From: Chloroflexota bacterium
GTDB taxonomy: Bacteria > Chloroflexota > Limnocylindria > QHBO01
NCBI GenBank assembly: GCA_029865285.1
Contig: JAOUHE010000053.1
Location: 1-10,679 of the forward strand
Reading direction: 5' to 3'
Length of the DNA: 10,679 nt
Shown: positions 1 through 6,035 of the stretch, in pieces
Position numbering within the stretch: position 1 is the first letter of the stretch
Layout: each line of letters opens with the position of its first letter
The notes under the pieces: generated by a model
What the model was told of the DNA's origin: nothing
What the model saw: only the letters and a program-made list of their open reading frames with translations
Database searches by the model: none
Made by a program: the position numbers and the translations under genes

Positions 1-1
1 A

Positions 2-448
2 AGGGACCCGCGCCACGACCCGGGCGATGCGCTCCACCGCCGACCCGAGGTCGAGGGGCCCGCGGGCCCCGGGACGGACGCCGGCACGTGGCCTCCGTCG
101 CCCGCGCGCGATCTGCTCCTGGTCCTGGGCGGCGGGCCGTCGGCTTCGCAGTTGGGCCTGGTCGAGCGATTCAGCCTGGTACAGCGCCGGACCGAGCGGG
201 ACGTTGTGGCGGCCGGCAAACGGATTGGACTGATGTCGCTCGACGAGGTCACGGTGCTCCACGACGGCGCCGCCCGCGGAGCGCTGCTCATGGTGGAACT
301 GGAGCTCCGCGCGGACGAGATGCCCGACCCTCGCCTGGTTGCGGAGCTTGACGCGGCGCTTGCCGCCGTAGTCGGGCTCTGGCCCGACCCGCACACCAAG
401 CTCGAGCATGCCCTCACGATGCTTGGGGAGCGCGACGCCAGCTCCTGA
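2..448 (+). CDS. C-terminal part of an unrecognised protein (5' end outside window)
   Basis: The frame is open from the left edge of the window to the TGA at 446-448, so only the last 148 residues are present. The first ~35 visible residues are rich in Pro, Gly, Arg and Asp and look like a disordered linker. From about residue 45 a hydrophobic strand followed by GGGPSASQ leads into a mixed helix/strand region ending in a long amphipathic helix (PRLVAELDAALAAVVGLWPD). There are no cysteines, no membrane segments and no motif I can tie to a family. An internal ATG at 152 would give a 98-residue protein, but the upstream frame has no stop and reads as protein-like, so a longer partial gene is more likely. 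It converges on the ligase-like gene with 12 bp between the stops. Function unknown. Confidence 0.6.
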   Translation, partial: RDPRHDPGDALHRRPEVEGPAGPGTDAGTWPPSPARDLLLVLGGGPSASQLGLVERFSLVQRRTERDVVAAGKRIGLMSLDEVTVLHDGAARGALLMVELELRADEMPDPRLVAELDAALAAVVGLWPDPHTKLEHALTMLGERDASS

Positions 449-460
449 CTTACCCGGACG

Positions 461-1162
461 CTAGTCGCCGAGCGGCAGCCGCAGGATGAGCGCCAGCGTG
501 GGACGCGAACGCGGCTCGGCGGGGGTGATCGGGGCGCGCAGCCAGGCGTCGCCGGCAGGCCCGGATCGGTACCGGGCGCCAAGCTGCCGCGCGGAGAGGC
601 CGTCAACCCCCAGCGAGGCGAGCGCCTCGGCCAGCAGCGTGCCGTCGCCGCGGTAGCCGCGCCCAACGGTTGCGCGATCGCCGGGCTCCAGGATCGTTTC
701 GAGCCATGCCCGGCGCACGTGGAAGGCGTTGAGTCGCACCGACTGCCCGCCGGCCCACAGCAGGTCGCTCGCGACATACGCGGGGCGGCCGGGTCGACCG
801 AGGCCGGCCAGCCGCTGTCGCAGCAGATCGGCGTCGGGGCGGCCGTCGGCGTCGAGGATCAGGAGCGTCCCGTCGAGCATCGTGGCGTCCTCGGCCAGCT
901 GCGAGGGGAGGGTGGCGAGCTCGGGGAACGCCGCCTCGGCATCGGCCAGGCCGGCAACCTGCAGCCGCAGAACGCCGCGCTCGCACGAAGCGATCGCCCG
1001 GGTGCCGGGCCACCACGCCTCGAAGAGGTAGTCCTGGTCGTCGAACGGTCCGGCCACCTCGGTCGGCTGCATCGGCGAGAGGCGGGTCGGAAGACGGCGC
1101 GCGGGGGTGTCTCGGGTCGGCGCACGAGGCGCAACCGGCAGCGGCAGCTGCTCGGCAGGCAC
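461..1162 (-). CDS. Catalytically degenerate LigD-type ATP-dependent DNA ligase domain (pseudo-ligase) in an operon with Ku
   Basis: A 233-residue protein starting at a GTG 9 bp after the Ku stop, so almost certainly co-transcribed with Ku. From about residue 28 it follows the adenylation domain of LigD-type ligases: SPMQP (usual PMLA), FDDQDYLFEA, then motif I. Family members read FEvKWDGyRAIA; here it is FEAWWPGTRAIA, so the AMP-accepting lysine is Trp50 and the following Asp is Pro52. Motif III (DGE) is DGT, losing the glutamate at Thr99. Motif IIIa keeps D133-L-L. Motif IV (EGxxxK) is D187-G-L-S-A-R192, and motif V (WLKxK) is WLRAP at 207-211. The fold seems kept while all nucleotide-handling residues are changed. 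There is no OB-fold domain (normal ligase parts are ~300 residues or more), and no polymerase or phosphoesterase domain. The frame is intact with no stop or frameshift, so it is probably a maintained pseudoenzyme, perhaps a Ku-binding or DNA-end scaffold (inference). It cannot be expected to ligate. An alternative is a recently dead gene still open by chance. Confidence 0.75.
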   Translation of the reverse strand: MPAEQLPLPVAPRAPTRDTPARRLPTRLSPMQPTEVAGPFDDQDYLFEAWWPGTRAIASCERGVLRLQVAGLADAEAAFPELATLPSQLAEDATMLDGTLLILDADGRPDADLLRQRLAGLGRPGRPAYVASDLLWAGGQSVRLNAFHVRRAWLETILEPGDRATVGRGYRGDGTLLAEALASLGVDGLSARQLGARYRSGPAGDAWLRAPITPAEPRSRPTLALILRLPLGD

Positions 1163-1171
1163 AGCGCGGTG

Positions 1172-2056
1172 CTAGGCGGACCGGCGGCGGCGCGCCGGCC
1201 GCTGGTCGGCGTCGGCGGTGTCGGAGGACGGCGTCACCGCTGCGTCGCCGGCCGACTCGGCAGCCGCACTTCGTCGCGCCTCGCGGGCGGCTGCCACGCT
1301 GGCCTCCAGGGCGGCCATCAGGTCGCCGATCTTGGTCGGCTCGACACGCTGGGCGGGCACCGGCTCCTCGCCGCCCACCTTGGCTTCGATCACCGACATC
1401 AGTGCGGCCCGATAGTCGTCACGGTAGTCGGCCGGTGAGAATTCGCCGGTCATCGACGCGATCAACTGCTCGGCCATGGCTCGCTCGGCGGGCTTCACCG
1501 TGATCCCGGCAGTTGGAAGGTTCAGCTCGGTGTGCGAGCGGACCTCGTCCGGCCAGTGGAGGGTGGTCAGCAGCATCGTGGTGTCGAACGGGTTCAGGGC
1601 GGCGAGCTGCTCACGATCCTTCAGCACGATCTTGCAGATGGCCGTCTTGCCCTGATCGGCGAGGACCTGGCGGAGCAGTTCGAAGGCCTTGGCACCCATC
1701 GGATCGGGCTCCAGGTAGTAGGCCTGCTTGACGAACTGTGCCTCGTGGGCCTCGCGCTTCGCATCAACGAACATCTCGATCTCGATGGCGCGCACCGTCT
1801 TGAGCGGGACGGCGTCCATCTCCGCATCGGTCATCACCACGTAGCGGCCCTTGCTCCATTCGTACCCGCGGACGGTGTCGGAGCGGGGTACCACCGCGTC
1901 GTGGTGCGGGCAGTAGATCTTCATCTGGATCCGATTCAGGCAGTCGGCATGCAGCATGTTGAAACCGATCGAGGTGCTCTCGGTCGCGAGGTAGAGCTTG
2001 ACCGGGATCGTGACCAGCCCGAACTGGATCGCCCCGCGCCACATTGAGCGTGCCAT
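1172..2056 (-). CDS. ku: Ku protein, DNA end-binding factor of bacterial non-homologous end joining
   Basis: A 294-residue protein beginning MARSMWRGAIQFGLVTIPVK, the diagnostic start of bacterial Ku, which also fixes the ATG. Bacterial Ku forms a homodimeric ring that threads onto double-strand DNA ends and recruits a ligase, normally LigD. The Ku core spans about residues 1-260, with the expected central beta-barrel segments (YYLEPD, GAKAFELL, LNPFDTTMLLTTLHWPDEVR). A Cys/His group near residues 39-52 (DC...YCPHH) resembles the zinc-ribbon-like remnant seen in many bacterial Ku proteins. The last ~35 residues are an Ala/Arg-rich low-complexity tail ending RRRRSA, as in Ku proteins whose basic C-terminus modulates DNA binding and ligase stimulation. 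Length is typical (about 270-320). The gene has a probable leaderless promoter and is followed after 9 bp by a degenerate ligase-like gene rather than an intact LigD. Confidence 0.97.
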   Translation of the reverse strand: MARSMWRGAIQFGLVTIPVKLYLATESTSIGFNMLHADCLNRIQMKIYCPHHDAVVPRSDTVRGYEWSKGRYVVMTDAEMDAVPLKTVRAIEIEMFVDAKREAHEAQFVKQAYYLEPDPMGAKAFELLRQVLADQGKTAICKIVLKDREQLAALNPFDTTMLLTTLHWPDEVRSHTELNLPTAGITVKPAERAMAEQLIASMTGEFSPADYRDDYRAALMSVIEAKVGGEEPVPAQRVEPTKIGDLMAALEASVAAAREARRSAAAESAGDAAVTPSSDTADADQRPARRRRSA

Positions 2057-2064
2057 GGCCGGGA

Positions 2065-2070
2065 AGGGTA
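2065..2070 (-). promoter_or_regulatory. Probable -10 element (TACCCT) of the leaderless ku operon
   Basis: Read on the minus strand, TACCCT lies 8 nt before the ku ATG, and there is no Shine-Dalgarno sequence in between (TCCCGGCC). This places a transcription start at or within a base or two of the start codon. No good -35 hexamer is seen. The call rests on the same TAnnnT spacing at four other genes in the window. Confidence 0.45.
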
Positions 2071-2179
2071 CACCGAGCGTGCAAGCGACCCGATTTCGGC
2101 GAAAGGACGCCGGGCCCGCAGGACCATCCCGCCATTGCTGCCGTAACCCCGCCGCGGCGACACTCGCCGGGTGATGGCG

Positions 2180-2671
2180 TCAGGGGAGCTGCGAACCCTG
2201 TGGGCCGGTGGTGACCACCAGGGCCGTGACATCGTCGCGCCCTTCACGCAGCAGCCGATACCGATGTTCGACCGTCATGCCCCGCGACAGCATGGCGCTG
2301 ACCGGGCAGTAGCTGGTCGCCGACAGCTCGATCGATCGGCGCAGCGCCTCTGGCTCAACGTCGCCCGCCACGCGATGCTCGACCACGATCCGGGTGTAGA
2401 CCCGGGGATGCTCGTCGGACCGTTCGCCGGAGACGGCGATCTGGTAGCTCGTCGCACGCTGCCGCTTCTTGCGCAGGATGCTGGCCACGTCCATCGACGT
2501 GCAGCCGGCGAGCGCCGCGAGGACCGACTCGGTGGGGCTCGGCCCGCCCCGCGACGTGCCGGCGGCGGCAGAGTCGAGCGTGATCGTGAAACCCGACGCG
2601 GTGGCGGCGTCGACGCGCGTCCCCTCGACCGGATCACCAAAGGTCGCGAGAACGGAAGTGGTTTCTGGCAT
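2180..2671 (-). CDS. OsmC/Ohr-family thiol protein (likely peroxide-detoxifying)
   Basis: A 163-residue protein, the normal length for OsmC-family members. These cytosolic dimers reduce organic or other hydroperoxides using two cysteines. Both are present: Cys57 in AGCTSMDV, at the head of the central helix, and Cys122 in SYCPVSAML. The preceding GGPSPTESVLAALAGC stretch is the family hallmark, with Glu48 in the position of an active-site acidic residue. The wording is closer to the YhfA-like OsmC branch than to Ohr, so the natural substrate is uncertain. The ATG at 2671 has no ribosome site but has a TACATT box 6 nt upstream, consistent with leaderless expression. The gene is divergent from the NERD-like gene with only 26 bp between start codons, and lies 123 bp upstream of ku on the same strand. 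Co-expression with ku is not implied, since ku has its own promoter-like box. Confidence 0.92.
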   Translation of the reverse strand: MPETTSVLATFGDPVEGTRVDAATASGFTITLDSAAAGTSRGGPSPTESVLAALAGCTSMDVASILRKKRQRATSYQIAVSGERSDEHPRVYTRIVVEHRVAGDVEPEALRRSIELSATSYCPVSAMLSRGMTVEHRYRLLREGRDDVTALVVTTGPQGSQLP

Positions 2672-2677
2672 GCGACG

Positions 2678-2683
2678 AATGTA
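2678..2683 (-). promoter_or_regulatory. Probable -10 element (TACATT) of the leaderless OsmC-family gene
   Basis: On the minus strand TACATT is followed by CGTCGC and then the ATG, a 6-nt spacing ideal for a transcript that begins at the start codon. The box sits beside the ribosome-binding site of the divergent + strand gene (2686-2693), so this promoter and the leader of the neighbour share the same 26 bp. Confidence 0.5.
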
Positions 2684-2685
2684 GC

Positions 2686-2693
2686 AGGAGGAG
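2686..2693 (+). promoter_or_regulatory. Strong Shine-Dalgarno sequence AGGAGGAG
   Basis: AGGAGGAG ends 4 nt before the ATG at 2698 and decides that start over the in-frame ATG at 2716. It is the strongest ribosome-binding site in the window and contrasts with the neighbouring genes, which appear leaderless. The mRNA must therefore begin further left, inside the OsmC coding region. Confidence 0.7.
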
Positions 2694-2697
2694 CACG

Positions 2698-3459
2698 ATG
2701 CGTCTGATTCGGCCCATGGACCGGCGGGGCGCCGCCCGGAGCACGGTGACCCTGGCGCTCTTGATGCTCATCGTCGGCTGCGCCGCCCTCGCGCTCATGT
2801 CCGTCATCCCGACGTCGCGCTCGGCCCCGATCGCGCTGCTCGCGCTGTCGTCTGCACTCGGTCTGGGCGTCGGCTGCGCCATCGCGCTGCGCGCATTCTC
2901 GGCGGGCAGACGGAGAACCGAGGAGCGCGGCGATGACCTGGTACGTCTGCTGGCTCCAGCGTTTGACGACAGCTACGTCCTGATCGTGTCCCCGCGGCTG
3001 CCCGGAGTTCCCGATGATCTGGCCGCCCTGCTGGTGGGTCCGCCGGGTGTGCGCGCCGTGATCGCGCGCCGGTGGCACGGCAGGTACCGGGTGCGAGGCC
3101 GCGGATGGGAATACGACACGCGGACCCGCGCCGGATGGGTGCCATGTATCACCAACCCGTCGTTCGACGCCCGGACCGTGGTGCAGGCGGTGACCCGCTG
3201 GGCAGGTACGGCGCTCCCGGAGGCGCCACTGCCCGTGGCCGGCGCGATCGCCTTCCCGAGGCCGCACTCCCGGGTCGCCCTCGAGGAGCCCGACCTGGAA
3301 GTCGTCACCACCGACAACGCCCCATGGTTTGCCCAGCTGATCGGGCGCGTGCAGCGGATGGATCCGCAGCGCATCGGACGCTTCGTCGAAGCGGTCCTCG
3401 AGGCGGGCGAAGCCGAGTCGCGAAGCCCGTCACCGGCGCCCACGACCCAGAACGCGTAG
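2698..3459 (+). CDS. Two-helix membrane protein with a degenerate NERD-like domain
   Basis: A 253-residue protein. A short basic N-terminus leads into two hydrophobic helices at about residues 17-37 and 43-64, with an Arg-rich stretch (RRRTEERG) after the second, putting the rest of the protein in the cytoplasm. Residues ~80-170 resemble the NERD (nuclease-related) domain. The segment ALLVGPPGVRAVIARRWHGRYRVRG matches the family pattern in which a strand with an acidic residue leads to VGPxGVxVIExKxxxGxxxxxG, and ITNPSFDARTVVQAV fits the later NP...Q helix. The PD-(D/E)xK residues are lost: the first Asp position is Ala109, Glu is Ala123 and Lys is Arg125. Nuclease activity is therefore unlikely and a nucleic-acid-binding or structural role is possible. 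The tail (~235-253) is Ser/Pro-rich and disordered. A strong ribosome site fixes the start. The family call is from pattern similarity only. Confidence 0.6.
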   Translation: MRLIRPMDRRGAARSTVTLALLMLIVGCAALALMSVIPTSRSAPIALLALSSALGLGVGCAIALRAFSAGRRRTEERGDDLVRLLAPAFDDSYVLIVSPRLPGVPDDLAALLVGPPGVRAVIARRWHGRYRVRGRGWEYDTRTRAGWVPCITNPSFDARTVVQAVTRWAGTALPEAPLPVAGAIAFPRPHSRVALEEPDLEVVTTDNAPWFAQLIGRVQRMDPQRIGRFVEAVLEAGEAESRSPSPAPTTQNA

Positions 3460-3473
3460 CGGGTCAGCCCGCT
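3458..3473. terminator. Perfect hairpin spanning both stop codons of two convergent genes
   Basis: AGCGGG-TCAG-CCCGCT forms a 6-bp perfect stem with a 4-nt loop. It begins inside the TAG at 3457-3459 of the + gene and contains the stop codon of the - gene (3464-3466) in its loop. The genes are only 4 bp apart, so this is the only place for a shared bidirectional transcription-ending structure. There is no T-tract on either strand, so it is not a classical intrinsic terminator. It may slow polymerase or protect 3' ends. Confidence 0.4.
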
Positions 3474-4078
3474 TCGTCGCTCTCCCGCGGCTTCAGCCAG
3501 CGCTCAGCCGTCGCGGCATCGAGCACATCGGCCAGCAGCTGGTCGGGCCGCTCGTCGTCGGTCACCAACAGCACGTGCGCCAGCTGCCGCTGAAGCGCGA
3601 CGGCCGCCGTGGTCCGCCCCAGCTCGGGGTAGACGCTGGAGCTGATCGTCACCTCGGTCATCGGCATGAAGCGTTCGACAACGTTGAGCAGCCCATCGGC
3701 CGGACGGCTCCCCTGCGGCACGTGCACCGATCCGGTCAGGCGAAATGGCGGCAACCCGAGCTGCGCCCGAACCGCGCGCTTCTGGATGCGCATCTCCGGC
3801 CGAGCGGCGCTTTCGGTATCGGCGGCCATGAGGAAGAGGATCTCGTCCACGGTCACCAGCACCTGTTGCGCTCCGAGGGTGGCGCTGGCGTCGGCGTACT
3901 CGCTCACCGTGGCTTCGTCGATCACCAGGTGCGTCGAGGCGATCTGGTTGACGATGTCAGCGACACGCGCGAAGCGGGTCACCGTCTTGCCCGAGATCCG
4001 GTAGGCGGAGGTGTAGATGTCGACCGCAACCGAGTGGGTAGCCGAGACGGTGAACGGATCGGTGGCAAACGCATTCAT
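3464..4078 (-). CDS. Conserved-looking soluble protein of unknown function with two repeated halves
   Basis: A 204-residue protein with no signal peptide, membrane helix or cysteine. I do not recognise the family with confidence. It appears to be a tandem duplication: residues 26-58 (YRISGKTVTRFARVADIVNQ onward) align with residues 112-145 (FRLTGSVHVPQGSRPADGLL onward), sharing aromatic-R-aliphatic-S/T-G, then a helix with a hydrophobic L/V-N/L-x-V/I core and a following strand. The second copy has about three extra residues near HVPQG. Each half ends in a strongly hydrophobic strand (VLVTVDEILFLM and HVLLVTDDE). The pattern suggests a small beta-barrel or beta-sheet fold repeated twice. The ATG is preceded by a TAGCAT box at the spacing for leaderless expression. 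It converges on the NERD-like gene with 4 bp between stops. Confidence 0.75.
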   Translation of the reverse strand: MNAFATDPFTVSATHSVAVDIYTSAYRISGKTVTRFARVADIVNQIASTHLVIDEATVSEYADASATLGAQQVLVTVDEILFLMAADTESAARPEMRIQKRAVRAQLGLPPFRLTGSVHVPQGSRPADGLLNVVERFMPMTEVTISSSVYPELGRTTAAVALQRQLAHVLLVTDDERPDQLLADVLDAATAERWLKPRESDEAG

Positions 4079-4084
4079 GGACCG

Positions 4085-4090
4085 ATGCTA
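4085..4090 (-). promoter_or_regulatory. Probable -10 element (TAGCAT) of the leaderless 3464-4078 gene
   Basis: On the minus strand TAGCAT is followed by CGGTCC and then the ATG, a 6-nt spacing. The string TAGCATCGG before the start is the same as that before the kinase/aminotransferase gene at 6036, on the other strand. There is no Shine-Dalgarno sequence. Confidence 0.5.
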
Positions 4091-4128
4091 CCAGCGGCGT
4101 CCCGCCCGGTGACCTGCCGGATACCACG

Positions 4129-4254
4129 CATGGTGCTATTTCCGAGCCGATTCACCCCGTGCGCACCGGTTTCGGATCCGGATTGGCCCCATGGGTGCTG
4201 GATCGACGCGGTTTCAGGCTCGAATGACCGAAATCGCACGGGCACAGCACCATG
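4129..4254. repeat. Short repeated motif CATGG(G)TGCT, three copies in a noncoding gap
   Basis: The 196-bp gap 4079-4274 between the ligase stop and the next minus-strand gene is one of the two longest noncoding stretches here. CATGGTGCT (4129-4137) and CATGGGTGCT (4190-4199) are direct near-copies, and AGCACCATG (4246-4254) is the exact inverse of the first. The outer pair could form a long-range stem enclosing about 108 nt. The same gap holds the 8-bp palindrome CGGATCCG (4173-4180). No open frame explains it. It could be the 3' region of the ligase transcript or simply chance. Confidence 0.3.
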
Positions 4255-4274
4255 GGTAATAGCGCGGTCGGTTT

Positions 4275-5999
4275 CTACTCCGCATCCGTCGCACCGGTGG
4301 CGGTGATGCGCTCCATGTCGCCGCCCGGCCCACGGGCCAGGAGGATGCGACCGCTCGCCTGCGCGGCGAAGAGGTTCTCGACGGTGGCCAGGTCGTCGAT
4401 ATCGGCCGGCGTCTTGTCGTCGCGGATCCGCACGATGCGGGGGAAGCGCATGGCGAACCCGGAGTCGTGCCGCCCCGAACGCATGATCCGGTCGAAGGCG
4501 ATCTCCACCACGACCTCGGGGACGACGGTCCGGTAGCGTCCGTAATCGCGCAGCGTCGTGGCCTTGAAGCGCTCCGTCATGGTCGCGATCTCGGCATCGG
4601 TCAGCCCGGTGTACGCCTTGCCGATGGTGCGCAGTGACTCGTCGTCGGGCGAGCGGACCGCGAAGGTGTAGTCGGAGAGGACGCCGCGCCGCTTGCCGTG
4701 GCCCCACTCGACCCCCACCACCACGCAGTCGAGCGTGGCCAGTGCCTTCTTCATCTTCAGCCAGCCGAGTCCCCGGCGCCCCGGCTGGTAGACCGAATCG
4801 GGGTCCTTGACCATGAGCCCCTCATTGCGGCGCTCACGGGCATCGTCGAAGTGGCGCTCCACCTCCTCGGCTGACCGGGCCGCTGCGAGATGCGAGAGGA
4901 GGAACCGGCCTTCGGTCAGCAGGGGCAGACCGAGCGCCTCGAGCGCCGCGCGACGCTCGCGAAGCGGCACCTCGAGGAGGTCGCGACCGTCGAGATGGAG
5001 GAGGTCGAACGCGACCAGCACGACCGGAACCTCCGCGATCAGCTCGGGGCTCGGCGCCACCCGGCCAAGGCGGGTCTGCAGGCTCGCGAAATCGAGCACC
5101 GATCCGGACCGATACGGGACCAGCTCCCCGTCAATGACAGCGCTATGCGCCAGACCTGCGGCCACCTGTGCGACCTCCGGGAACGAGGCGGTGATCTCGT
5201 TGAGGTCGCGCGAGAAGAGGCGCGGCTTCTCACCCGCGACAAGGTGCAGCTGGGCGCGGATCCCGTCGTACTTGTCCTCGATCCACGCCTCGTCGCCCAC
5301 CCGGCGCATCACCTCATCGGCGTCGGCCACCGGCGTGGCGAGCATGAAGCGGATCGGCCGGCCGAGGTGCAGGGCGGCATCGGCGAGCCGGTCGTCCCTG
5401 GCCAGCGCGGCCGCCTCTCCGGGCTCGCCGAGCAGCATGTGCGCACGGCGCACGGCATCGAGCGGACGCTCAAAGGCAGCGGCGATCGCCTCCTCCAGCA
5501 GGCCCTCCCGAAGGCCGATGCGCAGCTCGCGCGCCGCGATGCGTGCGACGTGCCGCGCCTCCTCGGCCGACGCGCGTTCGAGAAGCCGCGTCATCTCTGC
5601 CACGCGGGCCTCGGTGGAGGAGGTCTCGCTCATGGCCCGGAACGCATCGCGGACCGCGGCAAGCGTCAGGCGCGGTTCCCCCGGAGTGGCGGCGGCCAAC
5701 AGTTCGGCGGCCGCGTCGCCGAAATCGGAGTGGCGCAGGTAGGCGGCGCGCAGCGCCTCGGGCTCGGCCCGTGCGGCGGCACCCAGTGACTGCGACTGCT
5801 GGACCCAGCCCAGACCGAGGCGATCGGCTGCGCCGGGCAGCGGGCGTCCGGCGAAGAAGGTCACCGCCGCCTGCAGGTCATCCGGTCGCAGTGAGCGCAG
5901 GTAGCCCGCAAGCGCGTCGCGTTTGGCCAGCTTGGAACTCGTCGATGCAACCTCATCGGCGACGCGCGCGAACTCGGCAAAGGGTTCGGAGCGGACCAT
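4275..5999 (-). CDS. ATP-dependent DNA ligase, archaeal/eukaryotic-like type
   Basis: A 574-residue ligase that seals nicks through a ligase-AMP intermediate. Residues ~1-205 form the helical DNA-binding domain (with ARELRIGLREGLLEEAI, typical of archaeal-like ligases). Residues ~215-430 are the adenylation domain with all motifs intact: E-D-K243-Y-D-G-I-R (motif I, Lys243 takes AMP), VIDGELV (III), VAFDLLHLDGRDL (IIIa), RNEGLMVKDPDSVYQPGRRG (IV) and WLKMKK (V). The rest is the OB-fold domain (VVGVEWGHGKRRGVLSDYTFAV, then a motif VI-like region PRIVRIRDDK). The length (about 550-600) and three-domain order match the archaeal LigI-like group often called LigB in bacteria, rather than LigD or NAD-dependent LigA. 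The start fits a TAGACT box 9 nt upstream. It is divergent from the kinase/aminotransferase gene. Lying 2.2 kb from ku, it is a candidate to provide the sealing step that the adjacent pseudo-ligase cannot, though this is inference. Confidence 0.95.
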   Translation of the reverse strand: MVRSEPFAEFARVADEVASTSSKLAKRDALAGYLRSLRPDDLQAAVTFFAGRPLPGAADRLGLGWVQQSQSLGAAARAEPEALRAAYLRHSDFGDAAAELLAAATPGEPRLTLAAVRDAFRAMSETSSTEARVAEMTRLLERASAEEARHVARIAARELRIGLREGLLEEAIAAAFERPLDAVRRAHMLLGEPGEAAALARDDRLADAALHLGRPIRFMLATPVADADEVMRRVGDEAWIEDKYDGIRAQLHLVAGEKPRLFSRDLNEITASFPEVAQVAAGLAHSAVIDGELVPYRSGSVLDFASLQTRLGRVAPSPELIAEVPVVLVAFDLLHLDGRDLLEVPLRERRAALEALGLPLLTEGRFLLSHLAAARSAEEVERHFDDARERRNEGLMVKDPDSVYQPGRRGLGWLKMKKALATLDCVVVGVEWGHGKRRGVLSDYTFAVRSPDDESLRTIGKAYTGLTDAEIATMTERFKATTLRDYGRYRTVVPEVVVEIAFDRIMRSGRHDSGFAMRFPRIVRIRDDKTPADIDDLATVENLFAAQASGRILLARGPGGDMERITATGATDAE

Positions 6000-6008
6000 C
6001 GTCCCCGG

Positions 6009-6014
6009 AGTCTA
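6009..6014 (-). promoter_or_regulatory. Probable -10 element (TAGACT) of the DNA ligase gene
   Basis: On the minus strand TAGACT lies 9 nt before the ligase ATG (CCGGGGACG between). The transcript would start at or a couple of bases before the ATG. The GGGG run is a possible weak ribosome site, so this is the least certain of the leaderless set. It lies 8 bp from the opposing -10 box at 6023-6028. Confidence 0.4.
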
Positions 6015-6022
6015 CCGGCGTG

Positions 6023-6028
6023 TAGCAT
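6023..6028 (+). promoter_or_regulatory. Probable -10 element (TAGCAT) of the leaderless kinase/aminotransferase gene
   Basis: TAGCAT is followed by CGGCCTC and the ATG at 6036, a 7-nt spacing with no ribosome site. Its upstream promoter half would lie over the start of the ligase gene, and the ligase promoter over the start of this gene. Confidence 0.5.
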
Positions 6029-6035
6029 CGGCCTC

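Noticed and set aside
461..1162. Annotating this gene as a functional ATP-dependent DNA ligase
   Set aside because: The motif I lysine and most other catalytic residues are absent and there is no OB-fold domain, so ligase activity should not be assigned by fold alone.
461..1162. Calling it a pseudogene
   Set aside because: The frame is complete without stops or frameshifts and is tightly spaced after ku; substitutions are at active-site positions while surrounding framework residues match the family.
719..1438. Long + strand open frame across the pseudo-ligase and ku
   Set aside because: It is antisense to both recognisable genes and has low-complexity Gly/Arg composition, a GC-rich shadow frame.
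4890..5789. Long + strand open frame antisense to the DNA ligase
   Set aside because: It mirrors the codon structure of the well-supported ligase; the translation is Arg/Glu/Gly-rich without recognisable domains.
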